Positions 8,662-17,581 of a stretch of 64,000 nucleotides of DNA are shown here, in pieces. A program made the translations under genes and the position numbers. Under the pieces are notes generated by a model. The model had not been told where the DNA came from, searched no databases, and was given only the letters and a program-made list of their open reading frames with translations. Position 1 is the stretch's first letter, and every line of letters starts with the position of its first letter. The stretch spans positions 124,001-188,000 of the forward strand of contig CP128431.1 in assembly GCA_032615215.1 (NCBI GenBank). The letters run 5' to 3'. This DNA comes from Microbulbifer sp. MKSA007 (lineage in GTDB: Bacteria > Pseudomonadota > Gammaproteobacteria > Pseudomonadales > Cellvibrionaceae).

Positions 8662-9329
8662 TTATAGTACTTCCATATCAATCTCAGGATGTTTTTCACG
8701 CCACCTCAAAAAAGGCGCGATATTTTCTTCTGCAATCCAGTCTTCATCAGCTTCATCGTTACGAGCCGAATCGAAATACTTTATTTTTTCTTTCTTAAAA
8801 CGCGCCATCAACTCATCTGAGCAGAAGTATGTATTTGGGGCTATCACTTGGCTTAGCCATAAATGACGACCTGCAATTTTTGGTTTACTCAAGACCAGCC
8901 CATCGTCGTGCGTCAAGAGAAACGGCATCTTTCTCTCGATAGCTTCGACCCTCCAGCTTTGCGTACAGCCTGCAGATTTTCCAACTAATATGGCGGCAAA
9001 CTTTTGACCTACATTAATCAAGTAATACCGCTCATCATACGGGATACCATCTTTGTTCTTTAATTGAATAGGAAAGAACTGATGTACATCGGGTTCAAGC
9101 TCTTCAACGATGCACTTAAACTTTTCGCTTACTGCACATGTGGCAGGCATCACAAACATATCGCAGAGCTTTTTTTATCTCTCTGCGTCGCAGATGTGGG
9201 CACCCGACTAAAAGCCTCCTCCTGGATACGTTCCCCGCCCCCTAAAGAGGCAAATGGAAACTGATCTGGTTCGTCATCAAAATCAAACCGAGGTCCATAA
9301 CTAAAATCTAACCCTATCGAATATGCCAT
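8662..9329 (-). pseudogene. Imm11/DUF1629-like protein, split by a frameshift in a seven-base homopolymer
   Basis: Two overlapping minus-strand frames make one protein. A first frame starts at ATG 9329 behind a GGAAGGA site (MAYSIGLDFSYGPRFDFDD...) and stops at 9150. The second frame carries the conserved body from about 9170 to 8662 (CAVSEKF..., VHQFFPIQL, RYYLINV, WRVEAIE, HLWLSQV). They join if one base is added to the A7 run (T7 at 9170-9176 on the plus strand), which gives the linker RDKKKLCDMFVMP expected of the family. I recall this pattern from Imm11 (PF07791), immunity proteins of polymorphic toxin systems. No toxin gene is adjacent. A start at the internal ATG 9159 would give a 165-residue fragment. 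Confidence 0.6.
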
Positions 9330-9378
9330 TATCCTTCCCTTCTATCGAAGCAAACTAAGCAAACCGAAACTCTAAAAC

Positions 9379-10017
9379 CTAAGGCTGCAGAAGTTTTTTG
9401 ATGCTTTTTGCAAGGGCCTGCTTGGTTTCCTCGCCGCTGACTTTATCGGTCATCAGCCAGCGGGTGAGCAGGCGGTGGGCCATGCCCATGATGGCCTGTC
9501 CCAGCAGCTCAGCGGACGTTTCATCCCAGACGGTTCCCTCACTCTGGCCATCTGCGATGATGCGGGTGGTTTCATCATGCAAAGCAACGTGCGTGAACTG
9601 GGTTTGCCCCATCCAATAGGCCTGCGGAATATTCAGGAACACAATGCGGGCGATGCTTGGATTGGCGAAATAGAACTCACACCAGATATCCAGAAAGGCA
9701 AGGCATTTGTCGACCGTGCTCTCAGCCTCTCGGGCCGCTTGCATCGCTTCAGCATAGAGGTTTTCAAGATCCCCTTTGATGCAGGCGTAGAGCATCTCTT
9801 CCTTGTTGCCAAAGTACTTGTAAACCGTTTGTGGGCTCACACGCGCCTGCTGGCAGATCTGCCGGATTCCCACATCCTGATACATACCGGAGGAGAAGAT
9901 CTCCAGAATGGTTTTGCGAAGTGTTTCAAGCGCTTCCGGCTTTATTGTTCTACGGTCTACTTCCACGGTCATTCTTATTGGCTCCCCCCAACTTCTCGCA
10001 TTGTATCCGGTTTTCAT
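9379..10017 (-). CDS. TetR/AcrR-family transcriptional regulator
   Basis: About 212 residues. The DNA-binding domain reads ILEIFSSGMYQDVGIRQICQQARVSPQTVYKYFGNKEEML, a clear TetR helix-turn-helix ending in the usual YKYFGNKEELL-type segment; the ligand domain has no recognisable motif. ATG 10017 has AGGAG four bases upstream; ATG 9972 has GGGGGAG nine bases upstream and is an equally good start. A TTG at 10080 would extend into the operator and is unlikely. The gene is divergent from the membrane protein and PhyH-Mpo1 fusion, with an 18-bp palindrome between them, so it probably represses that pair. Confidence 0.88.
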   Translation of the reverse strand: MKTGYNARSWGEPIRMTVEVDRRTIKPEALETLRKTILEIFSSGMYQDVGIRQICQQARVSPQTVYKYFGNKEEMLYACIKGDLENLYAEAMQAAREAESTVDKCLAFLDIWCEFYFANPSIARIVFLNIPQAYWMGQTQFTHVALHDETTRIIADGQSEGTVWDETSAELLGQAIMGMAHRLLTRWLMTDKVSGEETKQALAKSIKKLLQP

Positions 10018-10064
10018 TTGTCTCCTAGCCGCCTTGTCCGAAGATGTACCGAAAAACACTCCGG

Positions 10065-10082
10065 AATTGATCGAGATCAATT
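10065..10082. promoter_or_regulatory. TetR-type operator (18-bp palindrome)
   Basis: AATTGATC-GA-GATCAATT has perfect 8-bp arms. It ends four bases before a TTGACA box (10086-10091) pointing towards the plus-strand genes, so a bound repressor would block that promoter and probably the TetR gene's own promoter. Confidence 0.65.
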
Positions 10083-10140
10083 AACTTGACACATCAACAA
10101 GACTCGGTAACGCTGTTTCCATAATTTGGGAGGGAGAACT

Positions 10141-10503
10141 TTGGGGGAGTTTCAAACTTATCTGCCAATTTACGCAATTGTTCTCGCAGCAATACTCTGC
10201 GTGGGCGAAACACTCATTTTGGTCAGAACCAACAAATATTGGCCGCTATCCATTGATGACTATCTGGCTTGCGGCGCGCTCATCATTTCTGCTTTGATTT
10301 TTGAAAGTGCAGTCGGCGTTGTTCTTATGCTTTGCGCATGGGCGTTCATGACCGGCAATCTTTACGCCATGCTGTTTACGCGATTGGACCCGCACACCGG
10401 CACACGCGAACGCATACCGGCACTTTCAGTTCTTCTTGGCGCAGCTTCACTCGGTCTTGTTGCAACCTTCGCAACGCTTATTTCAAGGATGGTTCCAGCA
10501 TGA
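10141..10503 (+). CDS. Small integral membrane protein of unknown function
   Basis: About 120 residues starting at TTG 10141, chosen because GGGAGG lies just upstream; an in-frame TTG at 10126 overlaps that site. Four hydrophobic segments are visible (roughly residues 8-25, 43-60, 60-75 and 95-115) with the loop FTRLDPHTGTRERIPA between the last two. No family was recognised. Its stop overlaps the ATG of the PhyH-Mpo1 gene (ATGA), so the two are translationally coupled and probably work together, perhaps on a membrane lipid substrate. Confidence 0.7.
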   Translation: MGEFQTYLPIYAIVLAAILCVGETLILVRTNKYWPLSIDDYLACGALIISALIFESAVGVVLMLCAWAFMTGNLYAMLFTRLDPHTGTRERIPALSVLLGAASLGLVATFATLISRMVPA

Positions 10504-11741
10504 CATTGACAGACACCGCCAACACAATCGACACAGGCCAATACCAAAGCGAGGGATTTTTATTCCCAATCAAGGTGTTGGGATCAGACGACGCCATCCG
10601 CATGCGTGCAGAACTGGAGGCCGTTGAAAAGCTACAAGGCCATCCGCTCGACAAGGCCCAGTGCAACAAATCCTATCTGCTGTATGACTGGGCGGACGAG
10701 TTGGTGCACCATCCAGTTATTCTGGATGCGGTTGAACAGCTGATCGGCCCGGACATCCTGTGCCTGATGACCAACCTGTTCACCAAGGAAGCGGGCAGCA
10801 AATCCTACGTCTCCATGCATCAGGATGCAGCGTATTGGGGTGTGGACGCGGATGATGTGGTCACCGCCTGGGTTGCGCTCAGCCCTGCGACGGCTCAGTC
10901 TGGCGTGATGAAGGTGGAACCGGGCAGCCACAAATCCATCCGCACGCAAATCAACACCTACGCCAAAGACAACCTGCTCACCCGCGGACAGGAAATTCCG
11001 GTTGAGGAGCTGGAACCGGAACGTCAGATCTACATGGAGCTGAAGCCCGGAGAGATGTCTTTGCATCATTTCCAGCTTGTGCATGGCTCGGACGCCAACA
11101 CCACGGATGACCGGCGTATCGGCTTTGCCATTCGCTATGTGGCGGCCAAAAGCAATGTGCGGGCGGACAACCAATCCGCTTTGCTGGTGCGCGGCCAAAA
11201 CCACACCAACATCACCATGGAACAGCGCGGCAAGGGCCAGAACCCGACACAGCGCTATCGCGAACACGCCCGCGCCATGCGTAGATTGGTCAGGTCTATG
11301 CTTCTTCCGGAAAAAGAGGCAGGATTGGGAGAACGCGCGCGATTGTTCATCACGCGTCAGGCCGCAGTGCTGTTAACGTACTATCGGCAGATTAAGGGGG
11401 ATAATGCAATGAGTGAAGCCAACAACAGCCATAACCAGCAGTTTGGCAGTTTCAAAGAGTTCTATCCGTTTTATTTGGCGGAGCACCAGAACGTGGTCAG
11501 CCGCCGCCTGCACTTCACCGGAACGGCCCTTGTGCTTGGGCTGGTCGCCTACATCCTTACATTCGGCCTCTGGACGTGGCTGCTCGCCGTACCCGTGGTT
11601 GGCTACGGCTTTGCATGGATTGGGCATTTCTTTTTTGAAAAGAACAAGCCAGCCACATTCAAGTTCCCGTTCTACAGCCTTCTCGGTGATTTCGTGATGT
11701 TCTTCGACATCCTGCGCGGCAAGGTTTCCATCCTCCGGTGA
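10500..11741 (+). CDS. Fusion: phytanoyl-CoA dioxygenase (PhyH) domain + Mpo1-like (DUF962) domain
   Basis: 413 residues in one uninterrupted frame. Residues 1-300 are a PhyH-type Fe(II)/2-oxoglutarate oxygenase: HQD at 107-109, distal His195 in LVHGSDAN, Arg206/Arg212 for 2-oxoglutarate. Residues 304-413 match the Mpo1/YGL010w family: EHQN (His329), RRLHFTGT (His338), two membrane spans, and GHFFFEKNKP (His376, Glu380). PhyH hydroxylates carbon 2 of an acyl chain; yeast Mpo1 is an Fe(II) dioxygenase that shortens 2-hydroxy fatty acids by one carbon. A single protein could therefore perform both steps of alpha-oxidation (inference). A ribosome binding site (AAGGGGG) before the in-frame ATG at 11409 may also give the Mpo1 part separately. 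Regulated by the divergent TetR. Confidence 0.82.
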   Translation: MTLTDTANTIDTGQYQSEGFLFPIKVLGSDDAIRMRAELEAVEKLQGHPLDKAQCNKSYLLYDWADELVHHPVILDAVEQLIGPDILCLMTNLFTKEAGSKSYVSMHQDAAYWGVDADDVVTAWVALSPATAQSGVMKVEPGSHKSIRTQINTYAKDNLLTRGQEIPVEELEPERQIYMELKPGEMSLHHFQLVHGSDANTTDDRRIGFAIRYVAAKSNVRADNQSALLVRGQNHTNITMEQRGKGQNPTQRYREHARAMRRLVRSMLLPEKEAGLGERARLFITRQAAVLLTYYRQIKGDNAMSEANNSHNQQFGSFKEFYPFYLAEHQNVVSRRLHFTGTALVLGLVAYILTFGLWTWLLAVPVVGYGFAWIGHFFFEKNKPATFKFPFYSLLGDFVMFFDILRGKVSILR

Positions 11742-11907
11742 GGTCGCAGTGCCTTCTTTGGGACGGAGGGAAGGTGCGTAAAGATGACGGCGGAATTACG
11801 CGGAACATGGCAAAACCCTGAGGGTAAAGCCAGCAGATCTTGGTGATTGTGTTGGTCATGTCAGCAACTCAAAATGCTTAGGTGACCAATGCAAACTTGA
11901 GTCTGCG

Positions 11908-12282
11908 ATGAAAAATCTATGCCTTGCTGCTTCTCTTCTGCTTGCCTCATCCAGCGTTGCAACTGCGGGAATGACCTCTGACCTCAACGCAGCAATCGCC
12001 AACATGTGCGAGAAGCTGAAGGCTTGCGCTTTTGAGCAGATGGGTATTGATGCATCCTCAAAGCAGCACCCCACGGCAACGGCCATTAACAACAGCGTCA
12101 ATCAGGCGTGCGCCGTGATCAAAGCCGACTTCGCCAGTGAGGCCACCTCCAACGCTCAAAAAAGACAAGCGATTGCCTGCGTTTCATCGGTGACGAGGAA
12201 GACCTGCGGCGAACTCAGCCAACCCAATGCCCAAAGCCCCAAAGCCTGCAAAGGCTTCCAGAGCTTCAACCGCGCCAACTAA
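11908..12282 (+). CDS. Small secreted cysteine-rich protein, unknown
   Basis: 124 residues with a typical signal peptide (MKNLCLAASLLLASSSVATAG, cleaved near residue 21). The mature part has six cysteines spread evenly, which suggests disulfides in the periplasm. No family was recognised. The 166 bases upstream hold nothing distinctive and there is no strong ribosome binding site. Transcribed in the same direction as the acetyltransferase that follows 30 bases later. Confidence 0.6.
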   Translation: MKNLCLAASLLLASSSVATAGMTSDLNAAIANMCEKLKACAFEQMGIDASSKQHPTATAINNSVNQACAVIKADFASEATSNAQKRQAIACVSSVTRKTCGELSQPNAQSPKACKGFQSFNRAN

Positions 12283-12312
12283 GCGAGCGCCAATAGACCT
12301 TTCCCGATTACC

Positions 12313-12837
12313 ATGGTTGTCTCTTACGCCTCTTCATCCACTCTGACCATCAGGCCAGCAACTGCTGAAGACGCAGAGCCCCTTTCTGCAATCGGGCTGA
12401 CAGCCTGGCGCAAAGGCATCAAACCGCTCGTGCCCGCTCACATCGCGAAGGAGTTTGAGGTCAGCAATCCCTTCCTGCCTTTCCTGAAGGCATGCCATGC
12501 GAACGTGCTGGTCGCGCAGATCGGCAACCAACTCGCAGGCTTCGGCGCCAGAGAACACGCCGACAACCGCATCACCGACCTCTGGATCGCTCCCACCTTC
12601 GAAGGCCAGGGCCTCGGCACCGTCCTCCTGCGTTCACTAGAAGCCCAAATCACCAACTCCCACGCACTCATCACCGTCACCGCCCAAAACACAAGAGCCC
12701 TCACCCTCTACCAACACCTCGGCTACCACGAGTACCACCGCGAAGCCCGCTATGACGCAACTCTCAAGACAAGCTTCGAGAAGGTTGATATGCGGAAGGT
12801 GTTGAGGCGTGGCGGCATTTCACTCGCCAAATATTGA
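12313..12837 (+). CDS. GNAT-family N-acetyltransferase
   Basis: 174 residues. The acetyl-CoA binding loop is the segment IAPTFEGQGLGTVLLRSLE (motif A, Q/R-x-x-G-x-G/A), preceded by beta-strands LTIRPATAEDAE and followed by the TVTAQNTRALTLYQHLGY block that closes the fold. The acceptor substrate cannot be predicted. It lies 30 bases after the small secreted protein and may share its transcript. Confidence 0.85.
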   Translation: MVVSYASSSTLTIRPATAEDAEPLSAIGLTAWRKGIKPLVPAHIAKEFEVSNPFLPFLKACHANVLVAQIGNQLAGFGAREHADNRITDLWIAPTFEGQGLGTVLLRSLEAQITNSHALITVTAQNTRALTLYQHLGYHEYHREARYDATLKTSFEKVDMRKVLRRGGISLAKY

Positions 12838-12920
12838 GGGAGTTTCCGTAGTTGGTGTGCTGTAAGGGACTTCCCTGAGGGTGGTGTTGTGTTATACAGC
12901 GCTCAATCCTTTAGCCGACG

Positions 12921-12949
12921 CCCGAGGAGTAAACTTAATCTTCTTCGGG
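12921..12949 (+). promoter_or_regulatory. Hairpin in the leader of the FecI-like sigma gene
   Basis: CCCGAGGAG (12921-12929) can pair with CTTCTTCGGG (12940-12949) across a 10-base loop, ending ten bases before the ATG at 12959. The left arm contains the only AGGAG in the leader. It may affect translation of the sigma factor. Confidence 0.35.
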
Positions 12950-12958
12950 TAGTTAAAG

Positions 12959-13474
12959 ATGTCGCCGACCTTAGCTTCGATCTTTATGAACGAGCGTCGC
13001 TCGTTGATTGGCAGTATTTTGCGTATTGTGAAGGATCCCGGCATTGCTGAGGACCTTTCTCAGGAAGCCTATCTCCGAGCACAAAGAACTTCAGAATCAC
13101 AGCAGATCAGTCATGTTGAAGGCTTTTTGCATCAGACTGCCCGAAATCTTGCATTAGACCATCTGCGCCGAAGCAAAACACGCCAAACCTACGAGATGGA
13201 TAACGGTGCGCCGGACGCTTTGGATAGCATTCCTGCAGATGTCTACTCCCTGGAAAATGCTTTGATAGAACGTGAGCGTTTTAGGGAGTTTCATAGCGCG
13301 CTTTCCTGTCTTCCGTCACGGGCGCAAACGGTCATCGTTTTAAGCCGTATAGAAGAATGGCCAAATCACAGAATTGCCAAGCATCTGGATGTTTCTGAAC
13401 GAACCGTGTTCAACGATCTAAAGTTGGCCATGGCTCATTGCCGGGATGCACTCCATCGGCTTGAGCGAAAATAA
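12959..13474 (+). CDS. FecI-like ECF sigma factor (iron-starvation type)
   Basis: 171 residues. Region 2 is EDLSQEAYLRAQ ... VEGFLHQTARNLALDHLRR and region 4 is LPSRAQTVIVLSRIEEWPNHRIAKHLDVSERTVFNDL, both typical of the FecI group. It is followed by a FecR-type anti-sigma/regulator and an STN-domain TonB receptor, the standard cell-surface signalling cassette: ligand binding at the receptor frees the sigma factor to transcribe the receptor gene. An upstream in-frame TAG rules out a longer start. I see no clear Fur box in the 120-base leader. Confidence 0.9.
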   Translation: MSPTLASIFMNERRSLIGSILRIVKDPGIAEDLSQEAYLRAQRTSESQQISHVEGFLHQTARNLALDHLRRSKTRQTYEMDNGAPDALDSIPADVYSLENALIERERFREFHSALSCLPSRAQTVIVLSRIEEWPNHRIAKHLDVSERTVFNDLKLAMAHCRDALHRLERK

Positions 13475-13518
13475 AATTTTTCCGAACCTAAAACAATAAT
13501 TATTTCAAGCAGTTTCTT

Positions 13519-14520
13519 ATGAACACGTTCCAAGATAACAACACCAAAGACGACCAAGAAGCCAGAGTTTTCAGGCACCCTGATCCCGTTGCTGATGAAG
13601 CACTGAACTGGTTTCTAAAGCTGCAAGAAGATGCCTCCGAAAATCAAAGGAAACAGTTCTCAGCCTGGTTCAACACCAGTGAGCGACATCGCCAGGAGTT
13701 CACCAGACTGGAAGAGATTTGGGGAGCATCAGCCTTTAAGAAGGCGGTGCAGGAGTTGAAGACAGTTTCAGCTCGTCGACCCGCGACGGAAACTCATCCG
13801 CGGAAGGCTTTCCGAAGGCTGGTTGGAATAGCAGCTGCTTTCACTTTGATGGTCGGAGCGACACAATTTTCTGATTGGTGGATCTATTTGCAGGCTGATT
13901 ACACGACTCAATCTGCACAAATGCGACAGATTTCTCTGCCGGATGGCTCTTCTATGCTCATGAACAGCGAAACAGCTGTTGCGCTGGATTTTGAAGGTAC
14001 ACAACGCCGCGTTCACGTTCTTCGCGGAGAAGCCTATTTTGATGTCTTGTATGATGCTCAAAGACCGTTTCAGGTCACCGGTGGTTATGGAGAAGTGACA
14101 GTTCTCGGCACCGCCTTTTCGGTGCTGACAAGCAAGACTGAAGACCGAGTGGTGTTGGAGAGAGGTCGTGTGGAACTCACACGGGCAAATGATGCAGATA
14201 CAGCCAGAGAGCTGAAGCCGGGGGAGTTGAGCCGCATCTCCTCAAAAGGAATTGGAGAGAGCACAGAGATTAATCCAGCTGAAGTTCTGGCTTGGCGAGA
14301 GGGCCGGCTGGTGCTTGAGGATGTCCCCCTTTCAAAGGCAGTTGAAGAAATTGAACGATACTACAACAGCTCCATTTTCATTACCTCGTCTGCTCTTCGT
14401 GACATACGGGTAAGTGGTTATTTTAAAACAGACAATCTAGTTGAAGCTATTGAGACACTCGCCCTCGCAGCAGGTGCGAAACTTTATCAATTGCCAACTG
14501 GAATTTATTTCATGAACTAA
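13519..14520 (+). CDS. FecR-type transmembrane sigma regulator
   Basis: 333 residues. The N-terminal cytoplasmic part (EALNWFLKLQEDASENQRKQFSAWFNTSERHRQEF) is the anti-sigma DUF4880 domain; a single membrane span lies near residues 95-115 (LVGIAAAFTLMVGATQF); the periplasmic part has the FecR core (RQISLPDGSSMLMNSETAV... RVHVLRGEAYFDV) and a C-terminal STN-like segment that contacts the receptor. It sits between the sigma factor (44-base gap) and the TonB receptor. Confidence 0.9.
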   Translation: MNTFQDNNTKDDQEARVFRHPDPVADEALNWFLKLQEDASENQRKQFSAWFNTSERHRQEFTRLEEIWGASAFKKAVQELKTVSARRPATETHPRKAFRRLVGIAAAFTLMVGATQFSDWWIYLQADYTTQSAQMRQISLPDGSSMLMNSETAVALDFEGTQRRVHVLRGEAYFDVLYDAQRPFQVTGGYGEVTVLGTAFSVLTSKTEDRVVLERGRVELTRANDADTARELKPGELSRISSKGIGESTEINPAEVLAWREGRLVLEDVPLSKAVEEIERYYNSSIFITSSALRDIRVSGYFKTDNLVEAIETLALAAGAKLYQLPTGIYFMN

Positions 14521-14628
14521 ATACTCAACTTTTTTTTGCCGGATTGGAATGTTTCAAACGTCGTTCTTTTTAGATGGCGATATTTGACGCATCGCTGAGT
14601 GAACTGCACGGCAAAAAGTTGGGACAAT

Positions 14629-17525
14629 ATGCACTTGCTCGCTGATATTCTGGGAAAGAAAAATACCCAGCGATTAAACGGAAAATCTGTTTCACATCTT
14701 CTGGTTACTGCTCTTTTGGGTTGCTCTGCGCTTACGACTAGTTCAGTCGTTTTCAACCAACATGTTGCAGCAATCGCTCAAGAACAGTCTGTTTCATTTT
14801 CGATCAGCGCACAGCCGCTTTCCTCAGCGATCAGAGAGTTCATCGCAACGACCGGCTGGCAGATCAGTTACTCCAGTGATGCGGTTGCTGGCAAACGTTC
14901 TTCTGGCGTCTCTGGTAACATGTCGCCAGAAGCTGCATTGAGAAAGCTAATCAGCGGCACCGGCTTGCAGCTTCGCAAACGCTCATCCACCTCTGTCGCA
15001 TTGCTCCCTTTCGGAAGCAATGCAGATGCCTCTCCTGACAGCGAGTTGCTGGATGAGGTTGTCGTTTATGCCAACACCAATCCTTCCAATACAGAGAGCC
15101 TATTCGGGGACGGAGACCCCAGTGCTATCGGCAAAACAACGATCAGCCGCAGCCTTATTGAAACCGGAGGAGATGCAGGCGGCGATATCAACTCCCAGCT
15201 CAAGACACTTCCGAATGTTCAGTGGCAAAATGACACGACAACAGATGCTGGAGATAGCTCAACCAGTGAGCAAGATTTGCGTCCGGGTCAGTATTCCATT
15301 TCGGGTGCAGATGTAGACGCAAATCTTTTTATGCTTGATGGAATTGGCATTAACTCTCGTGGAGCAGGATATGACGATAAAGCAGACCTTCCCCTTGACG
15401 AAAAGATTATCGACTTAAAAGCAACCTATGGGTTGCACTCTCAAACAGTCTATATCCCAGATGCAGTCGTACAGACCCTCACCGTCCAAGATAGCGATAT
15501 TTCTGCACGTTATGGCGGTTTTCAAGGAGGCGTCATTGAAGCAGAAACAATCAATCCTACTACAGATCGTTGGTCAGGCTTTGCATCTATTGAGGGCACA
15601 GCAGACACATTAGCTAAGTTTAAAATTGCGACTGATGATGGCGAAAACCCTTATGATGTTAAGCCCTACGAGTTCCTTAAACTTAACGGATCAATCGGAG
15701 TAAGCGGACCAATTGCAGATGGGTTATCAATTCTTTCTAGCTTCTCTAACCGATACGCCAACACAACACGCGAACGAGAGCCTCAATTTGTTGAACAAAA
15801 AGACGTTTCAACAAACACGCATTCTATGACTTTCCTAAACAAGCTGAAGCTAGATCGGGACTGGGGAGAGTTATCCGTTACGAACACTACAACGCTTTAC
15901 GATCAAGAGTTTGAATCTCATCGCTATTTAATGGACGAGCCGGCTGAGATTACCGGCGACGGGTCTTCTACTCAACTTAGCTTCCAAAAAGACTTCGGTG
16001 ATCTGGGCGCAATTAGCAACCTGAACTTTGACTCAAAGTTCTTCATCAACACCTCCAAGAAGGGAAGCATTGACAAAAACAATGAGTTTTATGCGCTGAC
16101 AGCAAAGCCTAGAAATGGTGATTTCGTCGATGGGTTGAGTGATGTTTGTCGTGAACTCCCTGGTGAAAGTTACATCGGCTGCTACTACGGAGGACTGGGT
16201 GAAAAAACTCAATCAGAAACAAGCTTGGGTTCAAGTTTCAGTGTTGATGGGGATTGGCTTGAGCATAAGTTCTCGGCAGGTGCTGGCGTCAATCGTATCT
16301 TCGCTCGTCGCGAGCGGCCAACAGAGTTGACGTTCTACTCGTCATCCCAAACAGGCACGTTTGACTGTGTTTCATCAGATGACCCAGCTTGCTGGAATGA
16401 TGAAATGTATGCTCGTTCTCGTGTTACTTACTCCACGTACGAAACCAACGTTGCATTAACTGAAGTGAATCTGTGGGCTGAAACTGAACTCAACTATGGC
16501 AACTTCCAGTTCCGGCCTGGGGTGCGGTTGGATTACGAAAACTTTTTAAATAATGTGAATGTTGCTCCACGTTTAAAGGCGTCATGGGAAGCAACTGATC
16601 GTGTCGTTATCTCAGGTGGCTTTAATCGTTACTATGACGACAGCATGCTTGGATATGCTCTAAAGTCTGGCGACAGCAAAAGTATAACCCATTGGCGAAA
16701 TATTGAAAATGGCAATATTAGCAACGAGTTAGACGCTGAAGGCGGTTGGTATTACAGAAGTAGCAAAACGGCTATTGACTACGCAAGTTTCGGCCTGAGG
16801 ACACCCTACAACGATGAGTACACGATTGGTGCAAGTGTAACAGATCCACTTATTGATGGTGTGTTTCGCATCAAGTACTTACATCGAAAGGGTGAAGATC
16901 GCTTCGCAAAAAATGAAGCTGGTGATGCTTTGACTAATGATGGTTCAAGTAAGTACGACAGTGTTTCAGTTGAGTACGCTAAGACCTGGAGCGATCTTTC
17001 ATTCGGACCGCTCAACACGCTTGGTTTCAGTGTCAGCGCTTCATGGGCGAAACGTCATGTCACGAATAATAGCTACTTCGAAGAAGTCGAGTTAGAAGAC
17101 TACATTTACTACAAGGGTAAGTCTTACACAGAATCTGGATTTGATGGGGTAAAAGGCAATTTGGACATCCCAATACGGGGGGCCTTCGTTTACAGGCTGG
17201 ATTGCTCGATAATCGCCTGAAACTCTGGAGCAGCGCTTCATTTACTCTCCCCTATGACGGTGTCATCGACAGCAAGGAAAATATCGATATTGAAGTCGAT
17301 GGCACAGAGCAGAAGCATGATGTCTACGTTGACCACCGTTATGACTTCACAACCTATGTAAACGCTGGTGCATCCTACCAACTTGCCAAGACCGAATTTG
17401 GAGAAACGATTGTTACCGCGAAGGTAAATAACGTCTTCAACGAGACCGGGAATGCGACTGCGTCAGACACAAATCCCTTCAAAAAAGGTCGTCAGTTCTG
17501 GTTGGGGTTGAAGACGAGCTTCTAA
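14629..17525 (+). pseudogene. TonB-dependent outer membrane receptor with STN signalling domain, frameshifted near the C-terminus
   Basis: The first frame starts at ATG 14629 (GTG 14599 also possible) and carries a signal peptide (LLVTALLGCSALTTSSVV), an STN domain (FSISAQPLSSAIREFIATTGWQ), a plug and most of the beta-barrel, then ends at 17220. The last barrel strands continue in another frame up to 17525, ending in the outer-membrane signature ...WLGLKTSF. The frames join at a G6 tract (17177-17182) if one G is added, giving a smooth barrel strand. Together about 965 residues. The FecI/FecR genes upstream point to iron-siderophore or haem uptake. As written, the receptor lacks its last ~100 residues and probably would not insert, unless this is a sequence error. 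Confidence 0.8.
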
Positions 17526-17530
17526 AGTTT

Positions 17531-17558
17531 GGGCCGGGGAGCTGGCCCTTTTCTTTTT
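17531..17558 (+). terminator. Intrinsic terminator after the TonB receptor
   Basis: GGGCC (17531-17535) and GGCCC (17544-17548) form a short stem followed by TTTTCTTTTT. It lies between the receptor and the peroxidase gene and could reduce, but need not stop, read-through. Confidence 0.6.
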
Positions 17559-17581
17559 CATGACAATAAAAGCAAAGTAAC

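Noticed and set aside
9150..9180. Programmed -1 frameshift at the A7 run of the Imm11-like gene
   Set aside because: The zero-frame codons at the run are AAA AAA AGC, which is not the canonical A AAA AAG heptamer in register, so programmed slippage cannot be claimed; kept only as one option.
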